DNA of 64,000 nucleotides. It comes from Paenibacillus sp. FSL R5-0341 (GTDB lineage Bacteria > Bacillota > Bacilli > Paenibacillales > Paenibacillaceae). Below the pieces are notes generated by a model. The model did no database searches. It saw only the letters and a program-made list of their open reading frames with translations, and was not told where the DNA came from. The stretch spans positions 1,984,001-2,048,000 of the forward strand of contig NZ_CP150241.1 of NCBI RefSeq assembly GCF_037975235.1, written 5' to 3'. Below are positions 16,008 to 27,220 of the stretch, in pieces. The position numbers and the translations under genes are program-made. Position 1 is the first letter of the stretch. The number at the start of each line of letters is the position of its first letter.

Positions 16008-17225
16008 TTAAGCCTTAGTAGTTGAGACAGCTGTAGATACAATATCCAGCACTTCACCGATGGTATTCAAGCGACGATTGTTTTTGATTAACGCTTTACC
16101 AATGGCCAATGATTTACGCTGAGAACGTTCACGTTCGGTCGCATCGGAGATGGTATCTATATCCGCCACGTGAGCGAGGCCTACAATACGACGAACCATT
16201 TTGGCACCTGCGAAGCCGATCGAATCTTTGAACAATTGTTGCACATACAGATCCTGGTACCCTGGCGTTTTCGCCATTGGATCAATCAGGTCGTTAGCCC
16301 AGAGGGCACGGAAACGGGATTCGAACTCAGTCCATACATCACGAACCATATTCAGCAAAAGCGTTTGACGCTCACGCAAAGCGGTCTCATCCTGAATCCA
16401 TCCTGGCAAGGATGCGTAATTCAAGAGCAGATTCGCAAGGACTGCACCGACATCGAATCCCATGGGGCCGTAATAGGCAAATTCGGGATCAATGACCTTC
16501 GTCGATTCAGGTGTAACAAAAATACTGCCTGTATGCAGATCTCCGTGAAGCAGTGCCTGCCCATGTGTCAGGAATTTTTCCCGCAGCAAGGCCACTTCAA
16601 GGTGAAGTTCTCCATCTGTACGAAGGGCTTCAGCTTCATCTTCAATGGAAGAATCATAATTATTTTTCTCGGCGATCCGGTAGGGTTCATCAAAGATCAG
16701 ATCTTCCGTTATTTTGCATTGGTCCGGATTAATGAATCTGCCCTGTTGTTCCTTCTTCAATTGCTGATCCATGCCCAAGTCGGATGTGAAGAACAGCGTT
16801 CTTGCCATGAATTCCCCAATATGCTGTGCAAAAAGAGGATAGGTAACACCTTCGATTAGGCCTTTGCGCATGATCACATGATCACTCAGATCTTCCATAA
16901 CCGTTAACGCGAGGTCATCATCGTAATGATACACTTCGGGTACCATCCCTGGACACAGACGATACTCTTCCTGAAGAATCTCACGTTCGATTCGGGCGCG
17001 CACCAGAGACAGTGGCCATGATTCTCCAACCACTTTCGCATAAGGAAGCGCCTGTTTGATAATGATACTTTTATCGGAGTTCTGATCCGTAATGTGGAAT
17101 ACCAAATTCAGATTGCCGTCGCCGATCTCGTGACAATCCAGATTCGCATCTGCCGCAAATGGACCCGGTAATGTTTTGGCCAGTTCAATTGCATCCTGGG
17201 GGGTAAAAGGGTGATATTGGGACAA
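16008..17225 (-). CDS. mtnK: 5-methylthioribose kinase
   Basis: 405 aa with a probable TTG start at 17225, because GGAGGTGG lies 4 nt before it. An in-frame ATG at 17240 is directly followed by that site and so is unlikely. The open frame continues to 17438, but that part is not like MtnK. The kinase phosphorylates 5-methylthioribose with ATP. Landmarks are EIGDGNLNLVFHI (nucleotide loop), PYAKVVGESWPL, VMEDLSDH, LLHGDLHTGSIFV with the catalytic Asp, and IDPEFAYYGPMGFDVGA. It heads a two-gene operon with mtnA. In B. subtilis mtnKA is known to be SAM-riboswitch controlled, but I find no S-box core in the leader here. Confidence 0.93.
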   Translation of the reverse strand: MSQYHPFTPQDAIELAKTLPGPFAADANLDCHEIGDGNLNLVFHITDQNSDKSIIIKQALPYAKVVGESWPLSLVRARIEREILQEEYRLCPGMVPEVYHYDDDLALTVMEDLSDHVIMRKGLIEGVTYPLFAQHIGEFMARTLFFTSDLGMDQQLKKEQQGRFINPDQCKITEDLIFDEPYRIAEKNNYDSSIEDEAEALRTDGELHLEVALLREKFLTHGQALLHGDLHTGSIFVTPESTKVIDPEFAYYGPMGFDVGAVLANLLLNYASLPGWIQDETALRERQTLLLNMVRDVWTEFESRFRALWANDLIDPMAKTPGYQDLYVQQLFKDSIGFAGAKMVRRIVGLAHVADIDTISDATERERSQRKSLAIGKALIKNNRRLNTIGEVLDIVSTAVSTTKA

Positions 17226-17286
17226 AGGTGCCACCTCCATATATATGAAGAAACAGGAAAACCCACTTCTTTGCTTGGTATATGTC

Positions 17287-17315
17287 AGTATATCGGAAAT
17301 AGCGCGGTTTTTGAA
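17287..17315 (-). promoter_or_regulatory. Candidate promoter of mtnKA
   Basis: On the minus strand TTCAAA and TATACT are separated by 17 nt. The -10 is good and the -35 moderate. It is about 45-60 nt before the mtnK start. A second possible leader extends upstream to about 17470 with hairpins but no SAM-I core sequence. Confidence 0.45.
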
Positions 17316-17431
17316 CTTTTTTTTGAGACAAGCCAAGGCGATCCTGATTCGAACTTCCTGTTCAAGGGTAAAAACAAATAGGCCGGACGGTTGAGAGAAA
17401 CGCCGCGAGCAGGCCTCCCCGCTACCAAGCG

Positions 17432-17460
17432 GTGACACATTATTAACTCTCTGTTATACA
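17432..17460 (+). promoter_or_regulatory. SigA-type promoter of dps
   Basis: GTGACA (one mismatch to TTGACA), a 17-nt spacer and TATACA lie 63-91 nt before the dps start. No PerR-like TTATAAT-ATTATAA palindrome was seen in this region, although B. subtilis mrgA has one. Confidence 0.6.
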
Positions 17461-17522
17461 GTGCAGGACAACCTGATTACCGCTGCATGACAGACTAATT
17501 TTAAATAAAGGATGGGATTAAT

Positions 17523-17984
17523 ATGGCTACAACAAACAAAACAGATCAAGCAAAATCAGTGGAACAAGTACTTAATCGTCAGGTGGCTAACCTGAACGTA
17601 TTGTATGTCAAAATCCATAACTATCACTGGTACGTTAAAGGACCTAACTTCTTCACATTGCATGTGAAATTCGAAGAGTTCTACAACGAAGTTACGGTGC
17701 AAATGGATGAAATCGCTGAGCGTATTCTTACGCTGAAAGGCAGCCCAGCGGCTACAATGAAAGAATATCTGGAGCTTTCCTCTATCCAGGAAGCAGCAGG
17801 CGGCGAAGACGCGAAAACAATGGTGCAAAACCTGATCGAGGACTTCGCTACACTTTCGAATGAATATCAGGAGGGAATCGAAGTTGCAGATGCAGCTGAA
17901 GATCAACCAACATCCGATATGCTGACAGGCTTCAAGGCGGATCTGGAGAAACATATGTGGATGCTTCGCTCTTTCCTGGGCTAA
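17523..17984 (+). CDS. dps: Dps-family ferritin (DNA protection during starvation)
   Basis: 153 aa with ATG after AAAGGATGGGATTAAT. Dps proteins form 12-subunit shells that oxidise and store iron and limit Fenton damage. The inter-subunit ferroxidase ligands are all present with usual spacing: His35, His47, Asp62 and Glu66, within [20 protein letters not shown] and [15 protein letters not shown]. The C-terminus is short and lacks a long Lys tail, so direct DNA binding is uncertain. It is divergent from mtnK and has its own promoter. Which of dps or mrgA it matches best cannot be settled by eye. Confidence 0.93.
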   Translation: [153 protein letters not shown]

Positions 17985-18109
17985 TAAATCTACTATTGTA
18001 GCCTAATACAAGTGTGTCTCTTACGTAAGCCTTCTGCTCCCCGATCTGTTGTCAGAAATGCCCTGAGCGTCTATACTGCTGACAAGAACGAGAGGGGAGA
18101 GAAACGCTT

Positions 18110-18685
18110 ATGTTAGAACCAACGATACCGGCTTTAAAAGAATGGGCTTCTGCAATCAAAGCACTGGAAACGGGTCGTCAGATTATGGTGATGCGCAAAG
18201 GTGGGATTGTAGAGGAAACCCGACATTTTGAGCTGAAAAGTCCAGCGTTTTATCTGTATCCGACTTATGAACATCAGCGTAAAGAACTGATTAAGTCCTC
18301 GGATCAATCCTATGTTGAAGAATCATTGGCCGAATGGGTGCCCGAAGCTTCGACAATCCGCATTACGGCATATGCTGAAGTAACGCAGGATCTGGAGATA
18401 CGAGATCAGGAGATGCTGGATCGACTTCTTGACTTTCATATGTGGACAGCGGATTTTGCCGAAGACCGTTTGAAATGGAAACGGAAAGATCCGCTCCATG
18501 TATTGATTTTACGTGTGTACCTTTTGAAGGAACCGATGGAGATCCCCGTACTGCCTGAATATAATGGTTGCCGTTCATGGATTTCTATTCCGAATGGTCC
18601 GGTGCCGAGCGAAATGACGCCGGTGGTGGACGTTGCGGATTTTGACGAACAGGTACAGAAGATTAACGAGATGCTCAAAATGTAA
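18110..18685 (+). CDS. DUF1802 family protein
   Basis: 191 aa with ATG after GAGGGGAGAGAAA. The N-terminus LKEWASAIKALETGRQIMVMRKGGIVEE and the FELKSPAFYLYPTYEHQRKELIK motif are as remembered for the DUF1802 family, which is of unknown function and often found near restriction or phage genes. It is predicted soluble: no signal peptide and no membrane helix. The middle is acidic (EVTQDLEIRDQEMLDRLLDF) and there is a W-KW-RKDPLHVLILRVYLL strand pair. It is followed by a terminator, so it is a single-gene unit upstream of the suf promoter. Confidence 0.75.
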   Translation: MLEPTIPALKEWASAIKALETGRQIMVMRKGGIVEETRHFELKSPAFYLYPTYEHQRKELIKSSDQSYVEESLAEWVPEASTIRITAYAEVTQDLEIRDQEMLDRLLDFHMWTADFAEDRLKWKRKDPLHVLILRVYLLKEPMEIPVLPEYNGCRSWISIPNGPVPSEMTPVVDVADFDEQVQKINEMLKM

Positions 18686-18705
18686 ATGGTAACGTTATTA
18701 ACGGA

Positions 18706-18738
18706 GGGACTTGTCCATAATATGGATAAGTCCTTTTT
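18706..18738 (+). terminator. Terminator after DUF1802 gene
   Basis: GGACTTGTCCATA pairs with TATGGATAAGTCC almost perfectly around a very short loop and is followed by TTTTTTGG. Confidence 0.85.
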
Positions 18739-18901
18739 TGGATTAGTCTATAGCAGATAACATAAAAGCTTGAATTGCTGTGATTTTTCTCACTGTACAT
18801 TTGCAGGTAAGATGTTTTCTAATTTGATTCAATTTGTCTTTTATTATAGAATCAGAAAGAATAATGTTTCCTGCAAGGGACAAAGGTTCTTAGGAAATGA
18901 C

Positions 18902-18930
18902 TTGATTATCATTGAGAATCAGTTTAGAAT
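18902..18930 (+). promoter_or_regulatory. suf operon promoter
   Basis: TTGATT and TAGAAT are separated by exactly 17 nt, 133 nt upstream of the sufC start. Two palindromes overlap it: a 19-bp near-palindrome covers the -35 and spacer (18903-18921), and a perfect 7-1-7 palindrome covers the -10 (18924-18938). Confidence 0.65.
18903..18921. promoter_or_regulatory. Fur-box-like palindrome at suf promoter -35
   Basis: TGATTATCATTGAGAATCA is symmetric at 16 of 19 positions. It resembles Fur-family operators (TGATAAT-x-ATTATCA) but is not exact. Repressor identity is inferred. Confidence 0.5.
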
Positions 18931-18938
18931 TATTCTAA
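18924..18938. promoter_or_regulatory. PerR/Fur-type 7-1-7 palindrome at suf promoter -10
   Basis: TTAGAAT-T-ATTCTAA is a perfect 15-bp inverted repeat. It differs from the PerR consensus TTATAAT-x-ATTATAA at one position in each arm, so it is a plausible PerR or Fur site. Confidence 0.55.
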
Positions 18939-19062
18939 AGTGTTCTTCCTTTACAGAATCAAGTACAGGAGAAATTCAGGGGAAGCCCTGTTCAGATATA
19001 ATAGGCGCTTTTTCGTTTTCGACAACAAACATCAATTTAATCAATGGAGGGAAACAATACAC

Positions 19063-19845
19063 ATGGCTACGAATTTCGTCATTGAAGGTCTGAAAGCGAC
19101 GATCGAAGGTAAGGAAATCCTGAAAGGCATCAACCTGGAAATGAAAGGTGGAGAAATCCACGCAATCATGGGACCGAACGGAACAGGTAAATCCACTCTG
19201 GCTTCTGCATTGATGGGTCACCCTAAATATGAAGTAACAGACGGTACAATTACACTTGATGGTGAAGATGTATTGGATATGGCTGTAGATGAGCGCGCAC
19301 GTGCAGGTCTCTTCCTGGCTATGCAATACCCAAGTGAAATTGCAGGTGTTACGAACTCCGACTTCTTGCGTAGTGCAATCAATGCACGTCGCGGCGAAGG
19401 TAACGAGATCTCCCTGATCAAGTTCATTCGTCAAATGGAAGGTAAAATGAAAGAACTCGACATGAACCCTGAGTTCGCTCACCGTTACCTGAATGAAGGT
19501 TTCTCCGGTGGTGAGAAAAAACGTAACGAAATTCTGCAAATGATGCTGCTTGATCCGAAAATCGTAGTACTTGATGAAATTGACTCCGGTCTGGACATCG
19601 ATGCTTTGAAAATCGTTGCAAACGGCGTAAACGCAATGAAGAGCGAAGATCGTGGTTTCTTGATCATCACTCACTATCAACGCCTGCTTAACTACATTAC
19701 TCCTGACTATGTACACGTTATGATGCAAGGTCGTATCGTGAAATCCGGCGGACCTGAACTGGCACACCGTCTGGAAGCTGAAGGATATGACTGGGTTAAG
19801 GAAGAACTGGGAATTACAGACGAAACTGTAGGTCAAGAAGCGTAA
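19063..19845 (+). CDS. sufC: Fe-S cluster assembly ATPase SufC
   Basis: 260 aa from ATG 19063, which follows GGAGGGAAACAATACAC. The open frame extends upstream to 18940 but that part is leader. SufC is the ABC-type ATPase of the SufBCD scaffold that builds Fe-S clusters. Walker A is GPNGTGKST (residues 37-45), the signature is FSGGEKKRNEI, Walker B is IVVLDEIDSGLD, and the switch His follows as ITHYQRLL. There is no membrane segment, as expected for a soluble ATPase. It is first in the sufC-D-S-U-B operon typical of Bacillales. Confidence 0.96.
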   Translation: MATNFVIEGLKATIEGKEILKGINLEMKGGEIHAIMGPNGTGKSTLASALMGHPKYEVTDGTITLDGEDVLDMAVDERARAGLFLAMQYPSEIAGVTNSDFLRSAINARRGEGNEISLIKFIRQMEGKMKELDMNPEFAHRYLNEGFSGGEKKRNEILQMMLLDPKIVVLDEIDSGLDIDALKIVANGVNAMKSEDRGFLIITHYQRLLNYITPDYVHVMMQGRIVKSGGPELAHRLEAEGYDWVKEELGITDETVGQEA

Positions 19846-19870
19846 AGACAAAACGGAGGAGGATTAATCA

Positions 19871-22813
<2,943 letters not shown>

Positions 22814-22833
22814 CGATAGGGAGGTAGAGCAAG

Positions 22834-24231
22834 ATGGCTAAAAAAGCACCAGAAATGGAAGAGTACAAATATGGTTTCCGCGACGAGCACAAATCCATCT
22901 TTCAAACCGGTAAAGGTCTGACTGCAGAAGTGGTTACCGAGATTTCCAAGATTAAGAATGAACCGGATTGGATGTTGGAATTCCGTCTGAAATCTTTGAA
23001 ACAATTCGAAAAGATGCCAATGCCGAAATGGGGCGGAGATCTCGACGGATTGGATTTCAATGAAATTCAGTACTACGTTCGTGCTTCTGAAAAACAAGGT
23101 AAAACATGGGAGGAAGTTCCTTCCGAAATCAAGGAAACCTTTGATAAATTGGGTATCCCTGAAGCAGAGCAAAAGTTCCTTGCAGGTGTATCGGCTCAGT
23201 ATGAGTCCGAGGTTGTCTACCACAACATGCAAAAGGAATTGGAAGACCAAGGTGTAATCTTCATGGATACGGATACGGCTCTCAGAGAGCATCCGGAAAT
23301 CCTGCGTGAATATTTTGCAACGGTTATTCCGCCAGCAGATAACAAATTTGCTGCACTGAATAGTGCGGTATGGTCCGGAGGAAGCTTCATCTACGTGCCT
23401 AAGGGCGTTAAATGTGAAGTGCCTTTGCAAGCCTACTTCCGGATTAACTCCGAAAATATGGGACAATTCGAGCGTACACTCATCATTGCGGACGAAGACA
23501 GCTTCGTTCACTATGTAGAGGGCTGTACAGCTCCGATCTACAGCACGAACTCACTGCACAGTGCGGTCGTTGAGATTGTTTGTAAGAAAAATGCACGTGT
23601 TCGTTACACAACGATTCAAAACTGGGCACCAAACATCTACAACCTCGTAACTAAACGTGCGGTTGCAGAAGAAAATGCAACGATGGAATGGGTCGATGGT
23701 AACATCGGTTCCAAACTGACGATGAAATATCCAGCGGTTGTACTGAAAGGCCGTGGAGCTAAAGGTTCCGTACTCTCCATCGCTGTAGCTGGTAAAAACC
23801 AGCATCAGGACGCAGGTGCGAAAATGATCCACTTGGCTCCGGATACAACATCTACGATTGTATCCAAGTCCATCAGTAAACATGGTGGTAAAGTAACGTA
23901 CCGTGGTTTGGCTTCCTTTGGACGTCAAGCGGAGGGCGCGAAATCCAATATCAAGTGTGATACGCTCATTCTCGATAATGAGTCCACATCGGATACAATT
24001 CCTTACAATGAAATCATGAATGATAACATCATGCTGGAGCATGAAGCTACAGTATCCAAAGTGTCCGAGGATCAGCTCTTCTACTTGATGAGCCGCGGTC
24101 TGACGGATGCAGAAGCTACACAGATGATCATCATGGGCTTCATTGAGCCATTCACGAAGGAATTGCCAATGGAATACGCTGTTGAGATGAATAGATTGAT
24201 CAAATTCGAAATGGAAGGTTCTATTGGTTAA
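22834..24231 (+). CDS. sufB: Fe-S cluster scaffold protein SufB
   Basis: 465 aa with ATG after GGGAGGTAGAGCAAG. SufB is the main scaffold of the SufBC2D complex. Landmarks are the N-terminal [69 protein letters not shown] with the Cys involved in cluster binding, [32 protein letters not shown], and [21 protein letters not shown] near the C-terminus. It ends the suf operon. A perfect inverted repeat starts at its stop codon, and a strong hairpin terminator follows 83 nt downstream. Confidence 0.96.
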   Translation: MAKKAPEMEEYKYGFRDEHKSIFQTGKGLTAEVVTEISKIKNEPDWMLEFRLKSLKQFEKMPMPKWGGDLDGLDFNEIQYYVRASEKQGKTWEEVPSEIKETFDKLGIPEAEQKFLAGVSAQYESEVVYHNMQKELEDQGVIFMDTDTALREHPEILREYFATVIPPADNKFAALNSAVWSGGSFIYVPKGVKCEVPLQAYFRINSENMGQFERTLIIADEDSFVHYVEGCTAPIYSTNSLHSAVVEIVCKKNARVRYTTIQNWAPNIYNLVTKRAVAEENATMEWVDGNIGSKLTMKYPAVVLKGRGAKGSVLSIAVAGKNQHQDAGAKMIHLAPDTTSTIVSKSISKHGGKVTYRGLASFGRQAEGAKSNIKCDTLILDNESTSDTIPYNEIMNDNIMLEHEATVSKVSEDQLFYLMSRGLTDAEATQMIIMGFIEPFTKELPMEYAVEMNRLIKFEMEGSIG

Positions 24232-24250
24232 TCCTTGTAATACAAGGATT
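24230..24250. repeat. Perfect inverted repeat overlapping the sufB stop
   Basis: AATCCTTGT and ACAAGGATT form a 9-3-9 palindrome beginning on the stop codon. There is no T-run after it, so it is not a clear terminator. It could stabilise the 3' end of the mRNA or be a regulatory site. Confidence 0.6.
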
Positions 24251-24311
24251 GTCTAGTATTAGGGACGCACGCGACCTGAATCCGACCTGAATTAATTCAT
24301 GCAACGCTGAT

Positions 24312-24348
24312 GAAGATCGAGGGGAGTTCCCCTCGGTCTTTTTCTTTT
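24312..24348 (+). terminator. Terminator of the suf operon
   Basis: GATCGAGGGGA pairs with TCCCCTCGGTC (one G-T pair) around a short loop and is followed by TTTTTCTTTTT. Confidence 0.88.
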
Positions 24349-24458
24349 TGTGTGGAAACAGAATTTCCTTTTAAACATGTAATTAGGGGATAATAACAAA
24401 TGTTCTATTTATACAAATGAAGCGAGCACATTTATTCTTCTCATAATGAATGTTACAT

Positions 24459-24480
24459 ATATTTGAATAGATTCAAATAT
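24459..24480. promoter_or_regulatory. Perfect 10-2-10 palindrome before the nuclease-lectin gene
   Basis: ATATTTGAAT-AG-ATTCAAATAT sits directly before the GAGGAGG ribosome binding site. It is an operator or RNA-hairpin candidate that could affect translation. The regulator is unknown. Confidence 0.55.
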
Positions 24481-24493
24481 GAGGAGGTATATG

Positions 24494-25843
24494 ATGCGAA
24501 GAAGTATAGTCAAAAAGGGAGCATCCTTGGTATTGTCTGCGGTTGTTGCCTTTACGATCTCTCCATTATTTTCACCAACGGCAAGTGCAGCAGAAGGTGG
24601 AACGGTAACCGGTTCATTCAATGTACTTAGTTACAACGTAGGTGGTCTTCCGGATCTGGTATCCAGTTCGAACCCGAAGGAGTACACCGTTCAGATTTCT
24701 CCCAAATTAAATGACTATGACATCATTAATGTACAAGAGGATTTTAATTATCATAATGAGCTGATATCTCAAGTCACTCTACCGTATTTAACGAAAACAA
24801 GCGGAATTGCCGGTTTTGGCAGTGGGTTGAACAGTTTATCCAAATATCCATTCCATGACCTGAAGCGTATTACCTGGGATAAGAGATCGGGTCTTTTTGA
24901 CAATGGAAGTGATGAATTGACTCCGAAAGGATTCACCGCAGTTACTTATGAGATTGCACCTCAGGTGAAAGTAGACGTATACAATTTGCACGCGGACGCA
25001 GGTGGCGACGATAAGTCGCTTGAGGCCAGACGAGATAATATCAGACAGCTCTCCAACTACATCAAGGAGCACTCGGACGGGAACGCGGTTATCGTATTCG
25101 GGGATACCAATGCACGGTACACTCGTGCTGCTGACAATATAGAGTTGCTCATGTCCGAGAATGGTTTAAGAGATCCGTGGATCGATTTGATTCGAGGTGG
25201 GAGCATTCCTGCTGATGGAGATGCCCTTATGGATGCAACCCATTTAAATGGTCCGAACTATGAGATTGTGGACAAAATTTTGTATCGAGGAAGCAAAGCA
25301 TTGTCACTTAATGCGCAGAGCTACCGTTTGGAAAATCAAACGTTTGTTGATCCGAGTGGAAAGCAACTCTCCGATCATTATCCGATTACAGCGGAATTCG
25401 TGTACAGTACATCTCCAAAGTACCAACTTAGTTCAACGATTGGAGGGTCCGGGGGAACTGGTTTTAATGATCTCAATCAGATTCCAGATGCCATACCCAG
25501 CTCTGTAGTGCTTAACTCGGGCAACCGTGTAGATGGCATTTCAACGTTATATGGGGATGGAACGAACCTGACACATGGCGGCCAATCGAACATTGCCACA
25601 CTGAACCTGGCAGACGGAGAGTACTTAACTCAGGCTACAATTGGTCAGGGGACACGTAATGGAGATAAACGGATCTTTTTCGTGGAGTTGTCCACCAATC
25701 TTGGAAATAAAATTGAAGGCGGACAAAAGACCTCGGATGAAATCAAACTTGAGGCACCAGCTGGTTGGTATATCGCCGGGTTTTATGGAAGAGCAGGACA
25801 GGAGTTGGATCAACTAGGTGTCATATACCGACCTCTGAATTAA
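24494..25843 (+). CDS. Secreted nuclease/phosphatase-fold protein with jacalin-like lectin domain
   Basis: 449 aa from ATG 24494, chosen because GAGGAGG is 6 nt upstream; starts at 24479 and 24491 are too close to or ahead of that site. A Sec signal peptide covers about residues 1-32 (ends PTASAAEGG). Residues about 40-300 are an endonuclease/exonuclease/phosphatase (EEP) fold: NVQEDF with the metal-binding Glu, FGDTNARY and LSDHYPI with the catalytic Asp, Asn and His. Residues about 310-449 read as a jacalin-like lectin with GGSGGTGFND, HGGQ, GEYLTQATIG and IAGFYGRAGQELDQLGVIY. It may be a secreted nuclease or sphingomyelinase-like enzyme targeted to a sugar surface. The substrate is not known. 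Confidence 0.75.
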   Translation: MRRSIVKKGASLVLSAVVAFTISPLFSPTASAAEGGTVTGSFNVLSYNVGGLPDLVSSSNPKEYTVQISPKLNDYDIINVQEDFNYHNELISQVTLPYLTKTSGIAGFGSGLNSLSKYPFHDLKRITWDKRSGLFDNGSDELTPKGFTAVTYEIAPQVKVDVYNLHADAGGDDKSLEARRDNIRQLSNYIKEHSDGNAVIVFGDTNARYTRAADNIELLMSENGLRDPWIDLIRGGSIPADGDALMDATHLNGPNYEIVDKILYRGSKALSLNAQSYRLENQTFVDPSGKQLSDHYPITAEFVYSTSPKYQLSSTIGGSGGTGFNDLNQIPDAIPSSVVLNSGNRVDGISTLYGDGTNLTHGGQSNIATLNLADGEYLTQATIGQGTRNGDKRIFFVELSTNLGNKIEGGQKTSDEIKLEAPAGWYIAGFYGRAGQELDQLGVIYRPLN

Positions 25844-26052
25844 AGTGAGTAGTGGTTAAAATGAAATAATAATATATACATCTCATAGAGTGTTCATAAT
25901 GGCATAGCGCGCCGCTTGGAATATGTGTTGGAGAGACCACAAGGTTTTCCCCAATGCTATTCTGAGCGGTGTTTTTTTGTAATAAAATAAGACCAATAGC
26001 ACAAGCCATTTCATAGATTTAAGCATCTAATGATAGAAAAGGATGTGATTGT

Positions 26053-26772
26053 ATGAGCGTGAACCCTTTCGAGGGATATCGGATTACAAGTTCATTCGGC
26101 TATCGGATTCATCCCATTCATGGTGGACAGACGTTTCATCGCGGAATTGATCTCGTGACAGAGCCATGGAATGGTCCCGTATATGCATTTATGGAGGGTA
26201 GGGTACGTTTTGCTTCCGAGGGAGTTACAGGCTCTGGATTCGGCGGTTACGGGCTTACAGTAGCACTTCAGGATCATCGAGGCTATTTACATTGTTATGC
26301 GCACCTTTCGCGTATTGCTGTGACTGTCGGACAACGAGTAAAGCGAGGTCAGCTTATCGGTAATCAGGGAAGCACGGGTCAGAGCACCGGCCCGCATGTA
26401 CATTATGAGATTCGTAAAACAAGTGCGCCATCGTACGGGTATACAGCCAGTGAAGATGGTGTGACGGAACCGGGAGCATATCTACAGGCCGAATACGGAA
26501 CTGCATCTCAGGAACAGGAGGCTCCGCCGATGACCACTGAGCAGAAGAGAATGTTTGAAGCTATGCAGAAGACGCTGGAGATTCAGGGAGGATGGATTCA
26601 GCAACAGAAGCAACTTTCCAATATGGCTTGTCCCACATGGGCGCAGGAAGCGTTTGACTATTATCGACCGTATATTATGAACGACACAGGCAGTTATGAA
26701 TTTTGGCGATTACTCGTCATCATGTACCGCAAGGAAAAGGGCATTCAGGTTCATTCGGATTCCGACATATAG
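26053..26772 (+). CDS. M23-family metallopeptidase without signal peptide
   Basis: 239 aa with ATG after AAAGGATGTG. M23 (LytM-like) zinc endopeptidases cut peptidoglycan cross-bridges. The family landmarks are present: SSFGYRIHPIHG, HRGIDL with the His...Asp pair, LHCYAHL, and GPHVHYEI with the HxH motif. There is no signal peptide or membrane segment and no SH3 domain, unlike most wall hydrolases. The C-terminal 75 residues are a helical region of unknown function. The lack of a signal suggests release by lysis or a non-Sec route, as in phage lysins. It is followed by a gap and a YjcZ-type peptide. Confidence 0.8.
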   Translation: MSVNPFEGYRITSSFGYRIHPIHGGQTFHRGIDLVTEPWNGPVYAFMEGRVRFASEGVTGSGFGGYGLTVALQDHRGYLHCYAHLSRIAVTVGQRVKRGQLIGNQGSTGQSTGPHVHYEIRKTSAPSYGYTASEDGVTEPGAYLQAEYGTASQEQEAPPMTTEQKRMFEAMQKTLEIQGGWIQQQKQLSNMACPTWAQEAFDYYRPYIMNDTGSYEFWRLLVIMYRKEKGIQVHSDSDI

Positions 26773-26922
26773 ATCCCTGCAAAGAACAGGGAGTAACAAA
26801 AGATTGATCCACTCAGGGAGATGCAGGCAGACAACCATTTATCGAATATTGCCTGTTCGCCCGGTTCGTCTGGCGTGGAGTGTCATATGTTAGGGTATAC
26901 CTGATGAAGAGGAGGCAATCAC

Positions 26923-27063
26923 ATGAGCGAAGTAGGATATGGCTGTGGGGGCAACGTAGGCGGAGTAGGCGGCGTTGGTGGATACAATATGTTCACAAAC
27001 ACTGGTGCGATCTTGGTACTGTTCATTCTGTTGGTTATCATCACGAAAGCATTCTGCGTGTAA
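26923..27063 (+). CDS. YjcZ-family sporulation-type peptide
   Basis: 46 aa, too short for many ORF callers. ATG is preceded by AGAGGAGGCAATCAC. The sequence begins MSEVGYGCGG, has a Gly-Val-rich stretch, then one hydrophobic helix of about 18 residues (ILVLFILLVIIT) and ends KAFCV. This is the composition of the YjcZ/YjcM-type small Gly-rich transmembrane peptides of Bacillales, tied in Bacillus to sporulation or coat layers. It is followed by a good terminator. The family call rests on composition and length. Confidence 0.75.
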   Translation: MSEVGYGCGGNVGGVGGVGGYNMFTNTGAILVLFILLVIITKAFCV

Positions 27064-27090
27064 TCCAACATGAACGAATCGAGATAGACA

Positions 27091-27121
27091 AAAGGGAAGC
27101 CGCGATGGCTTCCCTTTTTAC
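27091..27121 (+). terminator. Terminator after YjcZ-type gene
   Basis: AAAGGGAAGCC pairs with GGCTTCCCTTT around GCGAT, followed by TTT. Confidence 0.85.
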
Positions 27122-27220
27122 ATATGCCAACCTATACGTTGGTTATTCAAGCTAATGTTTGTTCCTTCGTATGCATGCCTGCGTGCTGTGCAAAAATGAA
27201 CCTAATGGCTTGTTGCATGC

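Noticed and set aside
16170..16859. 229-codon plus-strand frame over mtnK
   Set aside because: Antisense to mtnK and without a recognisable motif or ribosome binding site.
17226..17438. N-terminal extension of mtnK
   Set aside because: The open frame continues upstream but the sequence is not like MtnK, and the GGAGGTGG site places the start at the TTG at 17225.
17240..17470. Riboswitch-like leader of mtnK (S-box)
   Set aside because: The characteristic S-box core was searched for by eye on the minus strand and not found, so no riboswitch is claimed.
18976..19851. 291-codon minus-strand frame over sufC
   Set aside because: It is antisense to a clear sufC gene, has no family likeness and comes from codon bias of the sense strand.
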